A stretch of DNA of 64,000 nucleotides, from positions 1 to 64,000 of the forward strand of contig UQNZ01000005.1 of assembly GCA_900542525.1 (NCBI GenBank), read 5' to 3'. Positions 17,901 to 26,844 of this stretch are shown here, in pieces (position 1 is the stretch's first letter; each line of letters opens with the position of its first letter). This DNA is from an uncultured Eggerthella sp. GTDB lineage: Bacteria; Actinomycetota; Coriobacteriia; Coriobacteriales; Eggerthellaceae. The notes under the pieces were generated by a model that was not told the DNA's origin, searched no databases, and saw nothing but the letters and a program-made list of their open reading frames with translations. A program made the position numbers and the translations under genes.

Positions 17901-18538
17901 TGCCGCAGCTTTCCCGCACCGGTAAGACGTGGCTCTACGATGGCCGCACGGGCGAGAAGTTCCGCGAGCCCATCACGGTCGGTCAGAGCTACATCTTGAA
18001 GTTGGGCCACTTGGTCGACGACAAGATCCACGCTCGTTCGACTGGTCCTTACAGTCTTATTACGCAGCAGCCGCTCGGTGGTAAAGCCCAGTTTGGCGGC
18101 CAGCGCTTCGGCGAGATGGAAGTTTGGGCGCTCTATTCGTATGGCGCATCCAACGTCTTGCAGGAGATCCTCACGATCAAATCCGACGATACCTCCGGTC
18201 GTGTCAAGTCCTACGAGGCAATCGTTAAGGGCGAGAGCATTCCTGCTCCTGAAGTGCCTGAATCGTTCAAGGTCCTTATCAAGGAAATGCGTTCGCTGTG
18301 CTTGAACGTAGAGCTTGAAGGCAGTGCTCATTCTCACTCCGACCTTACAGCATCTGCTGAGGCTGAAGAGATGGAAGAGGAGCTGCTCGGTGCGCCGCTC
18401 GAGCCTTCATCATCTTCCGAAGGCGAAGAACTGCTCGGTGCTATCACGCAGGAGATCGACGAACTGCTCGGCGGCACCAGCGAGGAAGTGGCACAAGAAC
18501 AGCCAAGCGACTTGATCGGTGAGGGAGAGGAGAACTAA
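14999..18538 (+). CDS. rpoB: RNA polymerase beta subunit
   Basis: The 1179-residue beta subunit of RNA polymerase. The rifampicin region (about 16160-16350) reads like the susceptible consensus, with the Asp, His and Ser positions linked to resistance unchanged (SQFMDQTNP, THKRRLSALGPGG). The catalytic-cleft stretch KLSGRHGNKG is intact. GTG start chosen from AAGGAGG 9 bases upstream. After the usual end near LCLNVEL (about residue 1106) there is an added acidic tail of about 73 residues carrying repeated ELLG motifs (EEELLGA, EELLGA, DELLGG) and a final DLIGE. The tail is not part of the standard beta subunit. rpoC starts directly at the stop codon with no gap, so the two are translated together. 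Confidence 0.98.
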   Translation: MGKAENFDSTRHYRPRRSFAKIPDVMDVPNLIAIQTESFKQFVDQGLATAFADISPIESNNKDMCVEFGRHEFGEPKYSVDECKARDVSYQAPLFAEIRFINRETGEIKEQDVFMGDFPLMTPRGTFIINGTERVVVSQLVRSPGVYFSSERDKTSDKTIYNAKIIPSRGAWLEFETDKRDVLSVRIDRKRKQPATLLLRALGIAETREEIIELLGDSEMVIRTLDRDPATTKEESLIELYRRFRPGEPPTIDSARTLLDGLFFNPQRYGLAKVGRYKINKKLGFDPENDNPTLTQEDIIETMRYIVALHDGEEGYHTDDIDHFGNRRIRTVGELIQNQFRIGLSRMERVVRERMSMQEPDDITPQSLVNIRPIVAAIKEFFGSSQLSQFMDQTNPAAGITHKRRLSALGPGGLSRERAGFEVRDVHTSHYGRMCPIETPEGPNIGLIGSLATYARINPYGFIETPYRRVVDGKVTDDIDYLTADEEENYTIAQANELFNLETREFGYTDEDGVFHKSARVLCRTRDANGVFGEPDEVDPMNVQYMDVSPRQMTSVATSLIPFLEHDDANRALMGSNMQRQAVPLLRPNAPLVGTGIEHRIAVDSGEILVTQNAGVVDYVDGQTIIVEREDGEYDEYLVPKFQRSNQSGCMNHKPIVKKGDRVEVGDVLADGPSCDGAELSLGQNLMVAYMPWEGFNYEDAIIISERVVAEDLLTSIHISEYEIDARDTKLGPEEITREIPNISEDMISDLDADGIIRIGAEVNPGDVLVGKVTPKGETELTAEERLLRAIFGEKAREVRDTSLKVPHGAGGRVINVVRSSRLDGDELAPGVNELVRVFVAQKRKIQQGDKLSGRHGNKGVISRILPVEDMPYLADGTPIDVILNPLGVPSRMNVGQLLECHLGWAAKWGWSDAEETDEVVAGPMHVATPVFDGATEKEISDVIEKANRNLVNMHKEKYGDLARLEFVPQLSRTGKTWLYDGRTGEKFREPITVGQSYILKLGHLVDDKIHARSTGPYSLITQQPLGGKAQFGGQRFGEMEVWALYSYGASNVLQEILTIKSDDTSGRVKSYEAIVKGESIPAPEVPESFKVLIKEMRSLCLNVELEGSAHSHSDLTASAEAEEMEEELLGAPLEPSSSSEGEELLGAITQEIDELLGGTSEEVAQEQPSDLIGEGEEN

Positions 18539-21500
18539 ATGACTGAATACGACGTTAATAATTTCGACGCGATCCGAATCTCTCTTGCAAGCGCTGAGGA
18601 TGTGCGCGGTTGGTCGCGTGGCGAGGTCAAGAAGCCTGAAACCATCAACTACCGTACGCTCAAGCCCGAAAAAGACGGCCTGTTCTGCGAGAAGATCTTC
18701 GGCCCGACCAAAGACTGGGAATGCGCGTGCGGTAAGTACAAACGTATTCGTTTTAAGGGCATCGTCTGCGAACGTTGCGGTGTTGAAGTAACGCGTTCTA
18801 AGGTTCGTCGTGAGCGCATGGGTCACATCGAGCTTGCTGCCCCGGTGTCTCACATCTGGTATTTCAAGGGTTCGCCCTCGCGTTTGGGCTATCTGCTCGA
18901 CATCGCTCCTAAAGAGCTTGAGAAGGTGCTCTATTTCGCAAGCTCCATCATCACTTCGGTTGATAAGGAAGCGCGCGAGGAAGACGTTGAAGAACTGCGC
19001 GACGAACTTTCTGCTGACCTTGAAGAGCTCGATGCTGAGCGCGATCGCCTGATCGCGGCAACGCGTCGTCTTTCGGTGGACTACGTGCCTGAGGAAGACG
19101 AATTCGTCGATGACATCGATGAAGAAGAGCGTCTTACCCCTGAAGAGGTGGAAGAAGAGGTCGCCGACCTCTACGAAGAATTCAACGAGCGCAAGGCGCT
19201 GCGCAATGAAGCCTTCGAAGCCTTCTTGAAGATCGAACCTAAGCAGCTCGTTCCCGATGAGCAGCTTTATCGTGAAATGCGCACGAATTATTCCGAGTAC
19301 TTCCGTGGTGGCATGGGTGCTGAAGCAGTACGCGACTTGCTCGATGCGATCGATCTTGAAGCAACCGCCGAAGAGTTGCGCGAAGTGGTCGCTACGGGCA
19401 AGGGTCAGAAGCGCACCAAGGCTATCAAGCGCTTGAAGGTCGTCGATGCATTCCTGCATTCGAAGAACAAGCCTTCCGACATGATCCTCGATGTTATTCC
19501 GGTCATTCCGCCTGATCTGCGCCCGATGGTGCAGCTCGATGGTGGCCGTTTTGCAACGTCTGATCTCAACGACCTTTATCGTCGCGTGATCAACCGTAAC
19601 AACCGCCTGAAGCGTCTGCTCGATCTTGGTGCTCCTGAGATCATCGTGAACAACGAAAAGCGCATGCTCCAGGAAGCGGTCGACTCGCTCTTCGATAACG
19701 GTCGCCGTGGTCGTCCGGTAACGGGCCCGGGCAATCGTCCGCTGAAGTCGATCTCCGATATGCTCAAGGGTAAGCAAGGTCGTTTCCGTCAGAACCTGCT
19801 CGGTAAGCGTGTTGACTACTCTGGCCGTTCGGTAATCGTTGTTGGCCCGACCTTGAAGCTACATCAGTGCGGTCTGCCTTCTGCGATGGCGCTTGAGCTC
19901 TTCAAGCCATTCGTCATCAAGCGTTTGGTCGAACTTGAGTATGCAGCCAACATCAAGGCGGCGAAGCGCGCAGTGGATCGTGGCGCAAGCTACGTTTGGG
20001 ACGTACTGGAAGAGGTTATCACCGAGCATCCCGTGCTCCTGAACCGCGCTCCAACCCTTCACCGTTTGGGCATCCAGGCATTCGAGCCCGTGCTCGTTGA
20101 AGGCAAAGCAATCCGCCTGCATCCGCTCGTTTGTACCGCGTTCAACGCTGACTTCGACGGTGACCAGATGGCGGTTCACGTGCCGCTGGGCAACGAAGCT
20201 CAGGCTGAAGCACGTGTGCTCATGCTTTCTGCTAACAACATCAAGAGCCCGGCTCATGGTCGTCCGCTCACGGTTCCTACTCAGGACATGATCATCGGTC
20301 TGTACTACCTCACGGCTGCACGCGATGGTTTCCCGGGTGAGGGTCGTGCATTCATCGACTTCGATGATGCGCTCAATGCCTACGATGCGCGCTGCGAGCT
20401 TGACCTGCAGGCGAAGATCTGGGTGCGTCTGAAGAAGGATACGCAGGTTGCTTCTGCTTTCGGTGAATTCGAAGAGCACAAGGCAGGCGAGCGCATCCAG
20501 ACCACGATCGGCCGCATCACCTTCAATGCGGTGCTGCCGGACGATTATCCGTTCCTGAACTACGAGATGAACAAGACCGAGATCTCGCGCTTGGTCGAGG
20601 ATTGCTGCAATCGCTACAAGACCTCTGAAATGGAGCCGATCCTGGACGGTCTTAAGAGCGCAGGCTTCCACTATGCAACGCGCGCAGGCGTTACCGTTTC
20701 GGTCTACGACGCAACCATCCCGCCGCAAAAGGATGAGATCCTTGCTGCAGCAGATAAGCGCGTCGAAGCGATCGACGAGGACTACGAGCTTGGCCTTATG
20801 AGCGACGAAGAGCGCCACAAGAAGATCGTTGACATCTGGAACGAAGCCAACGAAGAGGTTGGCGACGCCATGGCGGAGAATTTCGATAAGTTCAACCCGA
20901 TCTACATGATGGCCTTCTCTGGAGCGCGTGGTAACATCAAGCAGATTCGTCAGCTTGCTGGTATGCGTGGTCTTATGTCTGACCCGAAGGGCGAGATCAT
21001 CGACCGCCCGATCAAGGCGAACTTCCGCGAAGGTCTTTCCGTACTCGAATACTTCATCTCTACGCATGGTGCTCGTAAGGGTCTTGCTGATACGGCGCTC
21101 CGTACGGCTGACTCGGGTTACCTTACCCGTCGTCTGGTCGACGTTGCGCAGGACGTTATCATTCGTGAGATCGATTGCGGTACCACCGATGGCATCGAAT
21201 GCAAGATCTTGAACGCCAAGGGTGAGATCGATGATTCGCTCGTTGGCCGTTGCTTGGTCGATGCGATCGCTGATCCTAGCACCGGCGAAGTGCTCGCTGA
21301 AGCAGGCTCTTACATCGATTCAGTGGCTCAGCTGAAGACGTTCGTAGACGCGGGCATCGAGACGCTCGTCCACCGCAGCATCATGACCTGCCATGCAGAG
21401 CACGGCATTTGCCAGAAGTGCTATGGCTGGGACCTCGCGACTTCGCGTCCGGTCAACATCGGCACGGCTGCCGGCATCATCGCGGCACAGTCCATTGGTG

Positions 21501-22957
21501 AGCCGGGTACGCAGCTTACGATGCGTACGTTCCACACCGGCGGTGTTGCAGGTGAAGACATCACGCACGGTCTTCCTCGTGTTACCGAGCTCTTCGAGGC
21601 ACGTAAGCCTAAGGGCCAGGCAACGCTTGCAGAGATCGCAGGTACGCTGCAGGTCTCTGGCGACAAGAACAACAAGATCCTCACCATCCACGATCAAGAG
21701 GGTAACATCCGCGAGTATGTCGTTTCCGCGCGTGCTCAGCTGCTGCCTGGCGTGGAAGATGGCTGCGAGGTCGAAGTTGGCCAGCAGCTCACCAAGGGCT
21801 CGATCAACCCGCACGACCTGTTGCGCTTGACCGATCCCAACACTACGCTTCGTTATATCGTCAGCCAGGTTCAGGACGTGTACGTTTCCCAGGGTGTAGA
21901 CATCAACGATAAGCACATCGAGGTCATCGCACGTCAGATGCTGCGTAAGGTTGCGGTTGTCGATCCGGGCGATTCGGATTATCTGCCGGGCCGTCAGGTC
22001 AATCGTTTCGAGTTCGAGAAGGTCGTCAACGACATGATTCTCGAAGGTAAGAATCCGCCAGTGGGTCAGCCGCTGTTGCTCGGTATCACGAAGGCTTCGC
22101 TCGCTACCGATTCGTTCCTTTCTGCAGCTTCCTTCCAGGAGACCACGAAGGTCCTTACCGATGCAGCCATCGAAGGCAAGGTCGATACGCTGCAGGGTCT
22201 CAAGGAGAACGTCATCATCGGTAAGCCGATCCCTGCTGGTACGGGTCTGAAGCGCTACAAGGATGTCGAGATCACCTACAAGGGTGTTCCGGTCACGGCG
22301 AATGATTCCGATCGTCTGCCCGATTCTGCGCCGCAAGCGCTGCGCGACATCGAAGAGCTGTTGCCGCAGCCGCAGGATTGGTCGCTCGACGGTAGCGGTT
22401 ACATGGATGCGGGCTCGGATTATGCAAGCTACTTCGCTTCCATCACGGCAGGCTATCGTGCGAAGAACCTCACCGACGAAGAGGCACGCCTCTACATCTA
22501 TGACGATCTGGGTGTTTCGCAGCGCTGGGCTAACAAGTTCTCCGAAGCAGGTATCGAGACCGTTGCTGATCTGGTTGGCCACACTGAAGATGAGCTGTTG
22601 CGCATCGAAGGTATTGGCACGAAGGCGATCGAAGAGCTCAAGGCAGGTCTTGAGAACCATGGTCTTTCCAAGGTTATCGAAGACGACTTCTCGGCTTCGG
22701 CTGACGATATGAGTCAGCTGCTCGACATGGTCTTCTCGCCGGACGATACGGTGCTCATTGGTGGCGATAAGCCGGCTACCTTCACTACCGATGGTGAGGA
22801 TATGCTCGGCGAAGCACTGCCGCCGCGTTCGTATCAGCGCAATCTTGACGAGCTCGATGAACTGCTCAATTCCGTTTCCGACATGGGCTTCGGCGTGATC
22901 GATCCCGATACGTTGGGCGGCGGTAATTCCGCTAGCGAAAGCGATTCGGAGCAGTAA
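18539..22957 (+). CDS. rpoC: RNA polymerase beta' subunit with alphaCTD-like C-terminal module
   Basis: The 1472-residue beta' subunit. The N-terminal zinc ribbon is seen (CACG and CERCG), the metal-binding active site is NADFDGD (536-542; Asp 538, 540, 542), and the trigger-loop region and QSIGEPGTQLTMRTFHTGG are intact. Past the usual end at about residue 1300 there is an extension of about 170 residues. Residues 1319-1377 form a helix-hairpin-helix module very like the RNA polymerase alpha C-terminal domain: R1329, N1332, G1360 and K1362 match the alpha residues R265, N268, G296 and K298 that contact DNA in E. coli. The final 90 residues are acidic and contain DMLGEAL and DELDELLN. Starts at the rpoB stop with GGGAGAGGAG as ribosome site. 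Confidence 0.97.
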   Translation: MTEYDVNNFDAIRISLASAEDVRGWSRGEVKKPETINYRTLKPEKDGLFCEKIFGPTKDWECACGKYKRIRFKGIVCERCGVEVTRSKVRRERMGHIELAAPVSHIWYFKGSPSRLGYLLDIAPKELEKVLYFASSIITSVDKEAREEDVEELRDELSADLEELDAERDRLIAATRRLSVDYVPEEDEFVDDIDEEERLTPEEVEEEVADLYEEFNERKALRNEAFEAFLKIEPKQLVPDEQLYREMRTNYSEYFRGGMGAEAVRDLLDAIDLEATAEELREVVATGKGQKRTKAIKRLKVVDAFLHSKNKPSDMILDVIPVIPPDLRPMVQLDGGRFATSDLNDLYRRVINRNNRLKRLLDLGAPEIIVNNEKRMLQEAVDSLFDNGRRGRPVTGPGNRPLKSISDMLKGKQGRFRQNLLGKRVDYSGRSVIVVGPTLKLHQCGLPSAMALELFKPFVIKRLVELEYAANIKAAKRAVDRGASYVWDVLEEVITEHPVLLNRAPTLHRLGIQAFEPVLVEGKAIRLHPLVCTAFNADFDGDQMAVHVPLGNEAQAEARVLMLSANNIKSPAHGRPLTVPTQDMIIGLYYLTAARDGFPGEGRAFIDFDDALNAYDARCELDLQAKIWVRLKKDTQVASAFGEFEEHKAGERIQTTIGRITFNAVLPDDYPFLNYEMNKTEISRLVEDCCNRYKTSEMEPILDGLKSAGFHYATRAGVTVSVYDATIPPQKDEILAAADKRVEAIDEDYELGLMSDEERHKKIVDIWNEANEEVGDAMAENFDKFNPIYMMAFSGARGNIKQIRQLAGMRGLMSDPKGEIIDRPIKANFREGLSVLEYFISTHGARKGLADTALRTADSGYLTRRLVDVAQDVIIREIDCGTTDGIECKILNAKGEIDDSLVGRCLVDAIADPSTGEVLAEAGSYIDSVAQLKTFVDAGIETLVHRSIMTCHAEHGICQKCYGWDLATSRPVNIGTAAGIIAAQSIGEPGTQLTMRTFHTGGVAGEDITHGLPRVTELFEARKPKGQATLAEIAGTLQVSGDKNNKILTIHDQEGNIREYVVSARAQLLPGVEDGCEVEVGQQLTKGSINPHDLLRLTDPNTTLRYIVSQVQDVYVSQGVDINDKHIEVIARQMLRKVAVVDPGDSDYLPGRQVNRFEFEKVVNDMILEGKNPPVGQPLLLGITKASLATDSFLSAASFQETTKVLTDAAIEGKVDTLQGLKENVIIGKPIPAGTGLKRYKDVEITYKGVPVTANDSDRLPDSAPQALRDIEELLPQPQDWSLDGSGYMDAGSDYASYFASITAGYRAKNLTDEEARLYIYDDLGVSQRWANKFSEAGIETVADLVGHTEDELLRIEGIGTKAIEELKAGLENHGLSKVIEDDFSASADDMSQLLDMVFSPDDTVLIGGDKPATFTTDGEDMLGEALPPRSYQRNLDELDELLNSVSDMGFGVIDPDTLGGGNSASESDSEQ

Positions 22958-23002
22958 GCTTCCCTTTGCTCAAGCGCGATTCGTCTAGACGGCATGAACA
23001 TC

Positions 23003-23037
23003 AACACGCGTCCCATCCCGGGGCGCGTGTTTCGTTT
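23003..23037 (+). terminator. Terminator of the rpoBC operon
   Basis: AACACGCG (23003-23010) pairs with CGCGTGTT (23024-23031); the loop region CCC/GGG can extend the stem. A short T-rich tail (TTCGTTT) follows. Confidence 0.75.
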
Positions 23038-23116
23038 ATGATGGAATCAACGCTTTTTCAGAGGCCTGCCATAAGGCCATTCAAACAGATTCGAAAAACA
23101 AAGAGAAAGGCAGTTT

Positions 23117-24418
23117 ATGACCTCACTGCTCTTCAAGGACATCACGGCCTTGACCGAAGAAGGGAAGACCGTCTCGCATGCCTATGTGGGCGTGACGGAC
23201 AGCACGATCTCGCATTTCCAGCTCACGCAGCCCGAAGGCGCTTTCGATCGCGTGATCGATGGCCGCGGGAAGCTCTTGATGCCCGCGCTTTACAACGCGC
23301 ACGCGCACGTTCCCATGACGCTCTTGCGGGGCCGCGGGGATAACCTGCCGCTCGATCGCTGGCTCAACGAAGCCATCTTCCCGTTCGAGGCGCATATCAC
23401 GGAGGACGCGACCTATCATGCAACGCTGCTCGGTATCGCCGAGATGCTGCGCTTTGGCGTGGTTTCTTTCACGGATATGTACTTCTGCACCGATGCGCGC
23501 GCTCGTGCAGTGCTCGATTCAGGCGCGAAGTGTAACTTGAGCGATTGTGTGGTGTGCTCTGAGCCAGGCATGACCTACTATGATCTTCCGCTTGCCAAAG
23601 AGAACGAGCATTGGATCGCGCAGTACCATGGTGCGGGCGATGGCCGCTTGCTCATCGACATGAGCTTACATGCTGAATACACCTCAACACCAGAAGTGGT
23701 GCGTACGCTAGCCGATGCTACCAAGGCGGCAGGCTTGCGCATGCAGGTCCATGTGAGCGAGACGCAAAAAGAGGTGCAGGAATGCATCGAGCGTCACGGC
23801 AAGACGCCACCCGTATACCTGGCAGATCTGGGACTCTTCGATGCGCCGACCACGGCAGACCACTGCGTGTGGCTCAATGATGAAGACCGCAGCGTCTTGG
23901 CAGAAAAGGGCGTGTTCGTTGCGTGCTGTCCCGCCTCGAACGCGAAGCTTGGCAGCGGTATCGCGGATATTAAAGCCATGAAGGCGGCGGGTATTACGCT
24001 CACACTGGGCACCGATGGCGTAGCGAGCAACAACAATCACAACATGTTCCAGGATCTTTACCTGCTCGCGCTTATGCAGCGCGCGGGCGATGCAAATCCT
24101 GTCTCGCTTTCGGCAGAAGAGCTTATCGGAGTCGCAACGTGCAACGGCGCGCTTTCGCAGGGCCGCACCGATTGCGGACGTATGCAGGTAGGTGCGCGCG
24201 CCGATCTTACCATGCTCGACATCGACACGCCGTGGATGCAGCCCGTTCACACGATGGCAGAGAATCTCATCTATTCTGCACAGGGCTCTGATGTAGTTCT
24301 AACCATGGTTGATGGTACTATTCTCTATGAGAATGGCGAATATCCCACGATCGATATTGAGAAGGAGATCGCTGAAACGTGCGCGGCACGTGAGCGTATC
24401 CTTTCTGAGATGGCCTAG
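23117..24418 (+). CDS. MtaD/SAH deaminase-like amidohydrolase
   Basis: A 433-residue metal-dependent amidohydrolase of the 5'-methylthioadenosine/S-adenosylhomocysteine deaminase group, which deaminates adenosine-type nucleosides. Metal ligands are visible: the first His pair in NAHAHVP, then SLHAEY, HVSET and the Asp of GTDGVASNNNHNMF. The amidohydrolase TIM barrel and the usual flanking beta-sandwich ends (residues 1-55 and 380-433) are present. AAAGG lies before the ATG. It is followed by hisE 22 bases later on the same strand. The exact substrate (MTA, SAH, or another adenosine derivative) cannot be set from the sequence. Confidence 0.85.
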   Translation: MTSLLFKDITALTEEGKTVSHAYVGVTDSTISHFQLTQPEGAFDRVIDGRGKLLMPALYNAHAHVPMTLLRGRGDNLPLDRWLNEAIFPFEAHITEDATYHATLLGIAEMLRFGVVSFTDMYFCTDARARAVLDSGAKCNLSDCVVCSEPGMTYYDLPLAKENEHWIAQYHGAGDGRLLIDMSLHAEYTSTPEVVRTLADATKAAGLRMQVHVSETQKEVQECIERHGKTPPVYLADLGLFDAPTTADHCVWLNDEDRSVLAEKGVFVACCPASNAKLGSGIADIKAMKAAGITLTLGTDGVASNNNHNMFQDLYLLALMQRAGDANPVSLSAEELIGVATCNGALSQGRTDCGRMQVGARADLTMLDIDTPWMQPVHTMAENLIYSAQGSDVVLTMVDGTILYENGEYPTIDIEKEIAETCAARERILSEMA

Positions 24419-24440
24419 TCGCTATCTATAAGGAGCAAAC

Positions 24441-24860
24441 ATGGAAAAGACCTACTTCACCGAGGGCGAGCAGCCTGAAAGCCAGATGGGTGCCGCGCTC
24501 GAATCGCTTGCGAAAACGATCCATGCGCGCAGCACGGCTGGGCCGGAAAGCTATACCTATCGTCTGCTCACAGGCAACCTTGATGACCTCTTGAAGAAGC
24601 TTGTCGAAGAGGCTCACGAGACCACACTTGCGGCAAAGGATGTCGAGTGTGATGGAGCGCCGGCAAGCGAGATCGATCACCTGCGCTACGAAGCGGGCGA
24701 TGTGGTCTATCATCTGCTGGTGCTCTTGGAGCGTTGTGGCATCGATCTTGATGAGTTTGCTGCTGAGATGAATACGCGCATGACCGAAGACGAGATCGCA
24801 CTGCGAAGCGGTGTTGTTATGCTGAAGCCCGATTTCGTGAATCGCGGTAGTAACCATTAG
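24441..24860 (+). CDS. hisE: Phosphoribosyl-ATP pyrophosphohydrolase (HisE)
   Basis: A 139-residue all-alpha NTP pyrophosphohydrolase of the HisE family, which converts phosphoribosyl-ATP to phosphoribosyl-AMP, the second step of histidine synthesis. The metal-binding EEAHE motif and the later YEAGDVVYHLLV motif are intact. N- and C-terminal arms are longer than in standard HisE (about 100 residues). AAGGAG precedes the ATG at good spacing. No other his gene is nearby, and the gene sits between the deaminase and glmM. A non-histidine house-cleaning role is possible. Confidence 0.85.
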   Translation: MEKTYFTEGEQPESQMGAALESLAKTIHARSTAGPESYTYRLLTGNLDDLLKKLVEEAHETTLAAKDVECDGAPASEIDHLRYEAGDVVYHLLVLLERCGIDLDEFAAEMNTRMTEDEIALRSGVVMLKPDFVNRGSNH

Positions 24861-24943
24861 AATGTTGGCCGCCTTGGATGCGGCATCGAATCATACGCGA
24901 GGCGTCTTTACCAGGCGCCTTTCAACAAAAGAAAGGTACTCTT

Positions 24944-26284
24944 TTGGCTAAACTTTTCGGAACTGATGGTGTTCGCGGGGTTGCGAACACTGAACTTACC
25001 TGCGATATTGCGTTCAAACTAGGTCAGGCGGCTGTTGAATTCTTAGGCAAGACCATCGTAGTGGGCAAGGACACGCGCCTTTCGGGTGATATGCTTGGTA
25101 ATGCGCTTTCCGCGGGCATCATGAGCATGGGTGGTAACGTGCTTGATGCGGGCATTATCCCTACGCCGGGCGTTGCGTATCTCGTACGTGAACTCCATGC
25201 TGAAGGCGGCATTGTCATCTCGGCTTCGCACAATCCGCCCGAGTACAACGGCATCAAGTTCTTCGATCGCCAGGGCTTCAAGCTCACCGAAGAGGCCGAG
25301 GCTGAGATCGAATCATTCGTTCTGGCAGGTGGCGCGGATCCCGAGAGTCTTCCTTCAGGAGATGCGGTGGGCGTAGTGCTTCCTGTGGAAAATGCGTGCG
25401 ATCTCTATATCCAGCATGCTATTTCATCCTTGCAGGATAAGACGCTCGACTTCTCGAAGCTTACGATCGCGCTCGATACTGGTCACGGTGCTTCATCGCT
25501 TACGACTGCAGCAGCGCTCGAGCAGTTGGGTGCTACGGTCCATGTGATCAACGACAGCTTCAATGGGGTTGATATAAATGTCAAATGTGGCTCGACGCAT
25601 CTTGAGCCGGTGAAAGAGCTACTGGCAGAAACGGGGGCCCACATTGGCATCGCGCATGATGGCGATGCAGATCGTGTTATGTTCGTCGATGAACTGGGTA
25701 ACGAGATCGACGGCGATGTGGTCGAGACCGTTTGTGCACTCGATCTGCAGAAACGCGGTCTTCTGCGCGATGATACGGTAGTTTCGACAGTCATGTGTAA
25801 CCTTGGCTTTACCAAAGCGATGGATGCTGCGGGCATTTCGGTCGTGCAAACCCAGGTGGGGGACAAGTACGTTCTGAACGAGATGCGCAAACTCAACGCC
25901 GTTATCGGTGGCGAACAGAGTGGCCACATGATTTTCCTCGATCATAATTCCACGGGCGATGGCCTCATCACGGCGCTTCAGTTCCTGGCAGCTTGTCTGC
26001 GTAACGATCAGCCCGTTTCGGAGACGGCGGCGCTCATGCAACGTTTCCCACAAGAGCTCATCAATGTGCGTGTGGCGGATAAGCATGCAGTTTCAGAGAA
26101 TGCGGTGGTTGCTACTGCGATCGCCGAAGCTGAAGCGAAGCTTGATGGTTCTGGTCGGATCCTCGTGCGCCCGAGCGGCACCGAACCGCTCGTTCGCGTG
26201 ATGGTGGAAGCCGCTACTCACGAAGAAGCCCTCGGCTACGCCCAAGAGATCGCCTCCATCATCGAACGTGAAATCGGCCAGTAA
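24944..26284 (+). CDS. glmM: Phosphoglucosamine mutase
   Basis: A 446-residue phosphoglucosamine mutase that turns glucosamine-6-phosphate into glucosamine-1-phosphate for cell-wall precursors. The N terminus is the family's AKLFGTDGVRG; the phosphoserine is S95 in ISASHNP; the metal site is AHDGDADRV; and the phosphate-binding RPSGTEPLVRVM is near the C terminus. A TTG start at 24944 is chosen because GAAAGG lies before it and the product then starts exactly where the family does; an ATG 22 codons upstream is open but adds residues the family lacks. glmU lies 10 kb away on the same strand. It converges with the CBS gene 14 bases later, with no terminator between them. Confidence 0.95.
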   Translation: MAKLFGTDGVRGVANTELTCDIAFKLGQAAVEFLGKTIVVGKDTRLSGDMLGNALSAGIMSMGGNVLDAGIIPTPGVAYLVRELHAEGGIVISASHNPPEYNGIKFFDRQGFKLTEEAEAEIESFVLAGGADPESLPSGDAVGVVLPVENACDLYIQHAISSLQDKTLDFSKLTIALDTGHGASSLTTAAALEQLGATVHVINDSFNGVDINVKCGSTHLEPVKELLAETGAHIGIAHDGDADRVMFVDELGNEIDGDVVETVCALDLQKRGLLRDDTVVSTVMCNLGFTKAMDAAGISVVQTQVGDKYVLNEMRKLNAVIGGEQSGHMIFLDHNSTGDGLITALQFLAACLRNDQPVSETAALMQRFPQELINVRVADKHAVSENAVVATAIAEAEAKLDGSGRILVRPSGTEPLVRVMVEAATHEEALGYAQEIASIIEREIGQ

Positions 26285-26298
26285 CCATCAAATGAATT

Positions 26299-26844
26299 TT
26301 AGCTATTTTGCGCGAGGTATTGATCGATCGCGTATTTGGTGATGTTGGAACGATTGATGATGCCCACCATCTTGTTTCCGTCCAGCACGGGTGCCTTCTT
26401 CAGGTGATTCTCTGAAAGCACGCGCGTCACTTCACCCAGGTCGTCATCTACATTCACGCTGATAACCTTCTTGCGCGAAAGCTCGCCGATGTTCATATCC
26501 ATGGTCTCTTTGAGCGTTCGATCGAAGTCTTCGTTCTCACGCTCGACGATGAACGACCATGCGCTCTTGAAAGCGGGAACCTGGTCGGCGAGACACGCCA
26601 TCACATCGCCATCAGAGATGAAACCGACCACCTGAAGTCGGTCATCAACCACGGGAACGCCTGAGATACCGCGCTCCATGAAGAGCTTCATAGCATCCAG
26701 AACGGTCGAATCTTCAGGCAGGGTGTAAACATCGGTCTTCATGATCTGCGCAAGCGCATTTGCAGCCGTTGCGATGCCCGCCGTAGCAGTTGTAGTATCC
26801 TGAGCCTCGCCAGCCCATGCACCTTCTTGCGCTTGAGGCGCCAT
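26299..26844 (-). CDS. CBS-domain pair, probably the frameshifted C-terminal part of the MFS gene
   Basis: This frame encodes two CBS domains, usually adenosyl-ligand sensors: TDVYTLPEDSTVLDAMKLF with GISGVPVVDD near the start, and KVISVNVDDDLGEVTRVL with KKAPVLDGNKMVGIINRS near the end. The first Met of the frame after the MFS end is at 26844, but no ribosome site precedes it, and the frame is open without a stop through the last part of the MFS gene, up to 27033. Reading across a -1 shift between about 26890 and 26850 joins the MFS end (GFVPRSG) to IRSNAKKPVS and then the CBS pair. It may be a sequencing or real frameshift, a coupled gene, or a separate gene. No classical slippery heptamer is visible. 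Confidence 0.6.
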   Translation of the reverse strand: MAPQAQEGAWAGEAQDTTTATAGIATAANALAQIMKTDVYTLPEDSTVLDAMKLFMERGISGVPVVDDRLQVVGFISDGDVMACLADQVPAFKSAWSFIVERENEDFDRTLKETMDMNIGELSRKKVISVNVDDDLGEVTRVLSENHLKKAPVLDGNKMVGIINRSNITKYAIDQYLAQNS

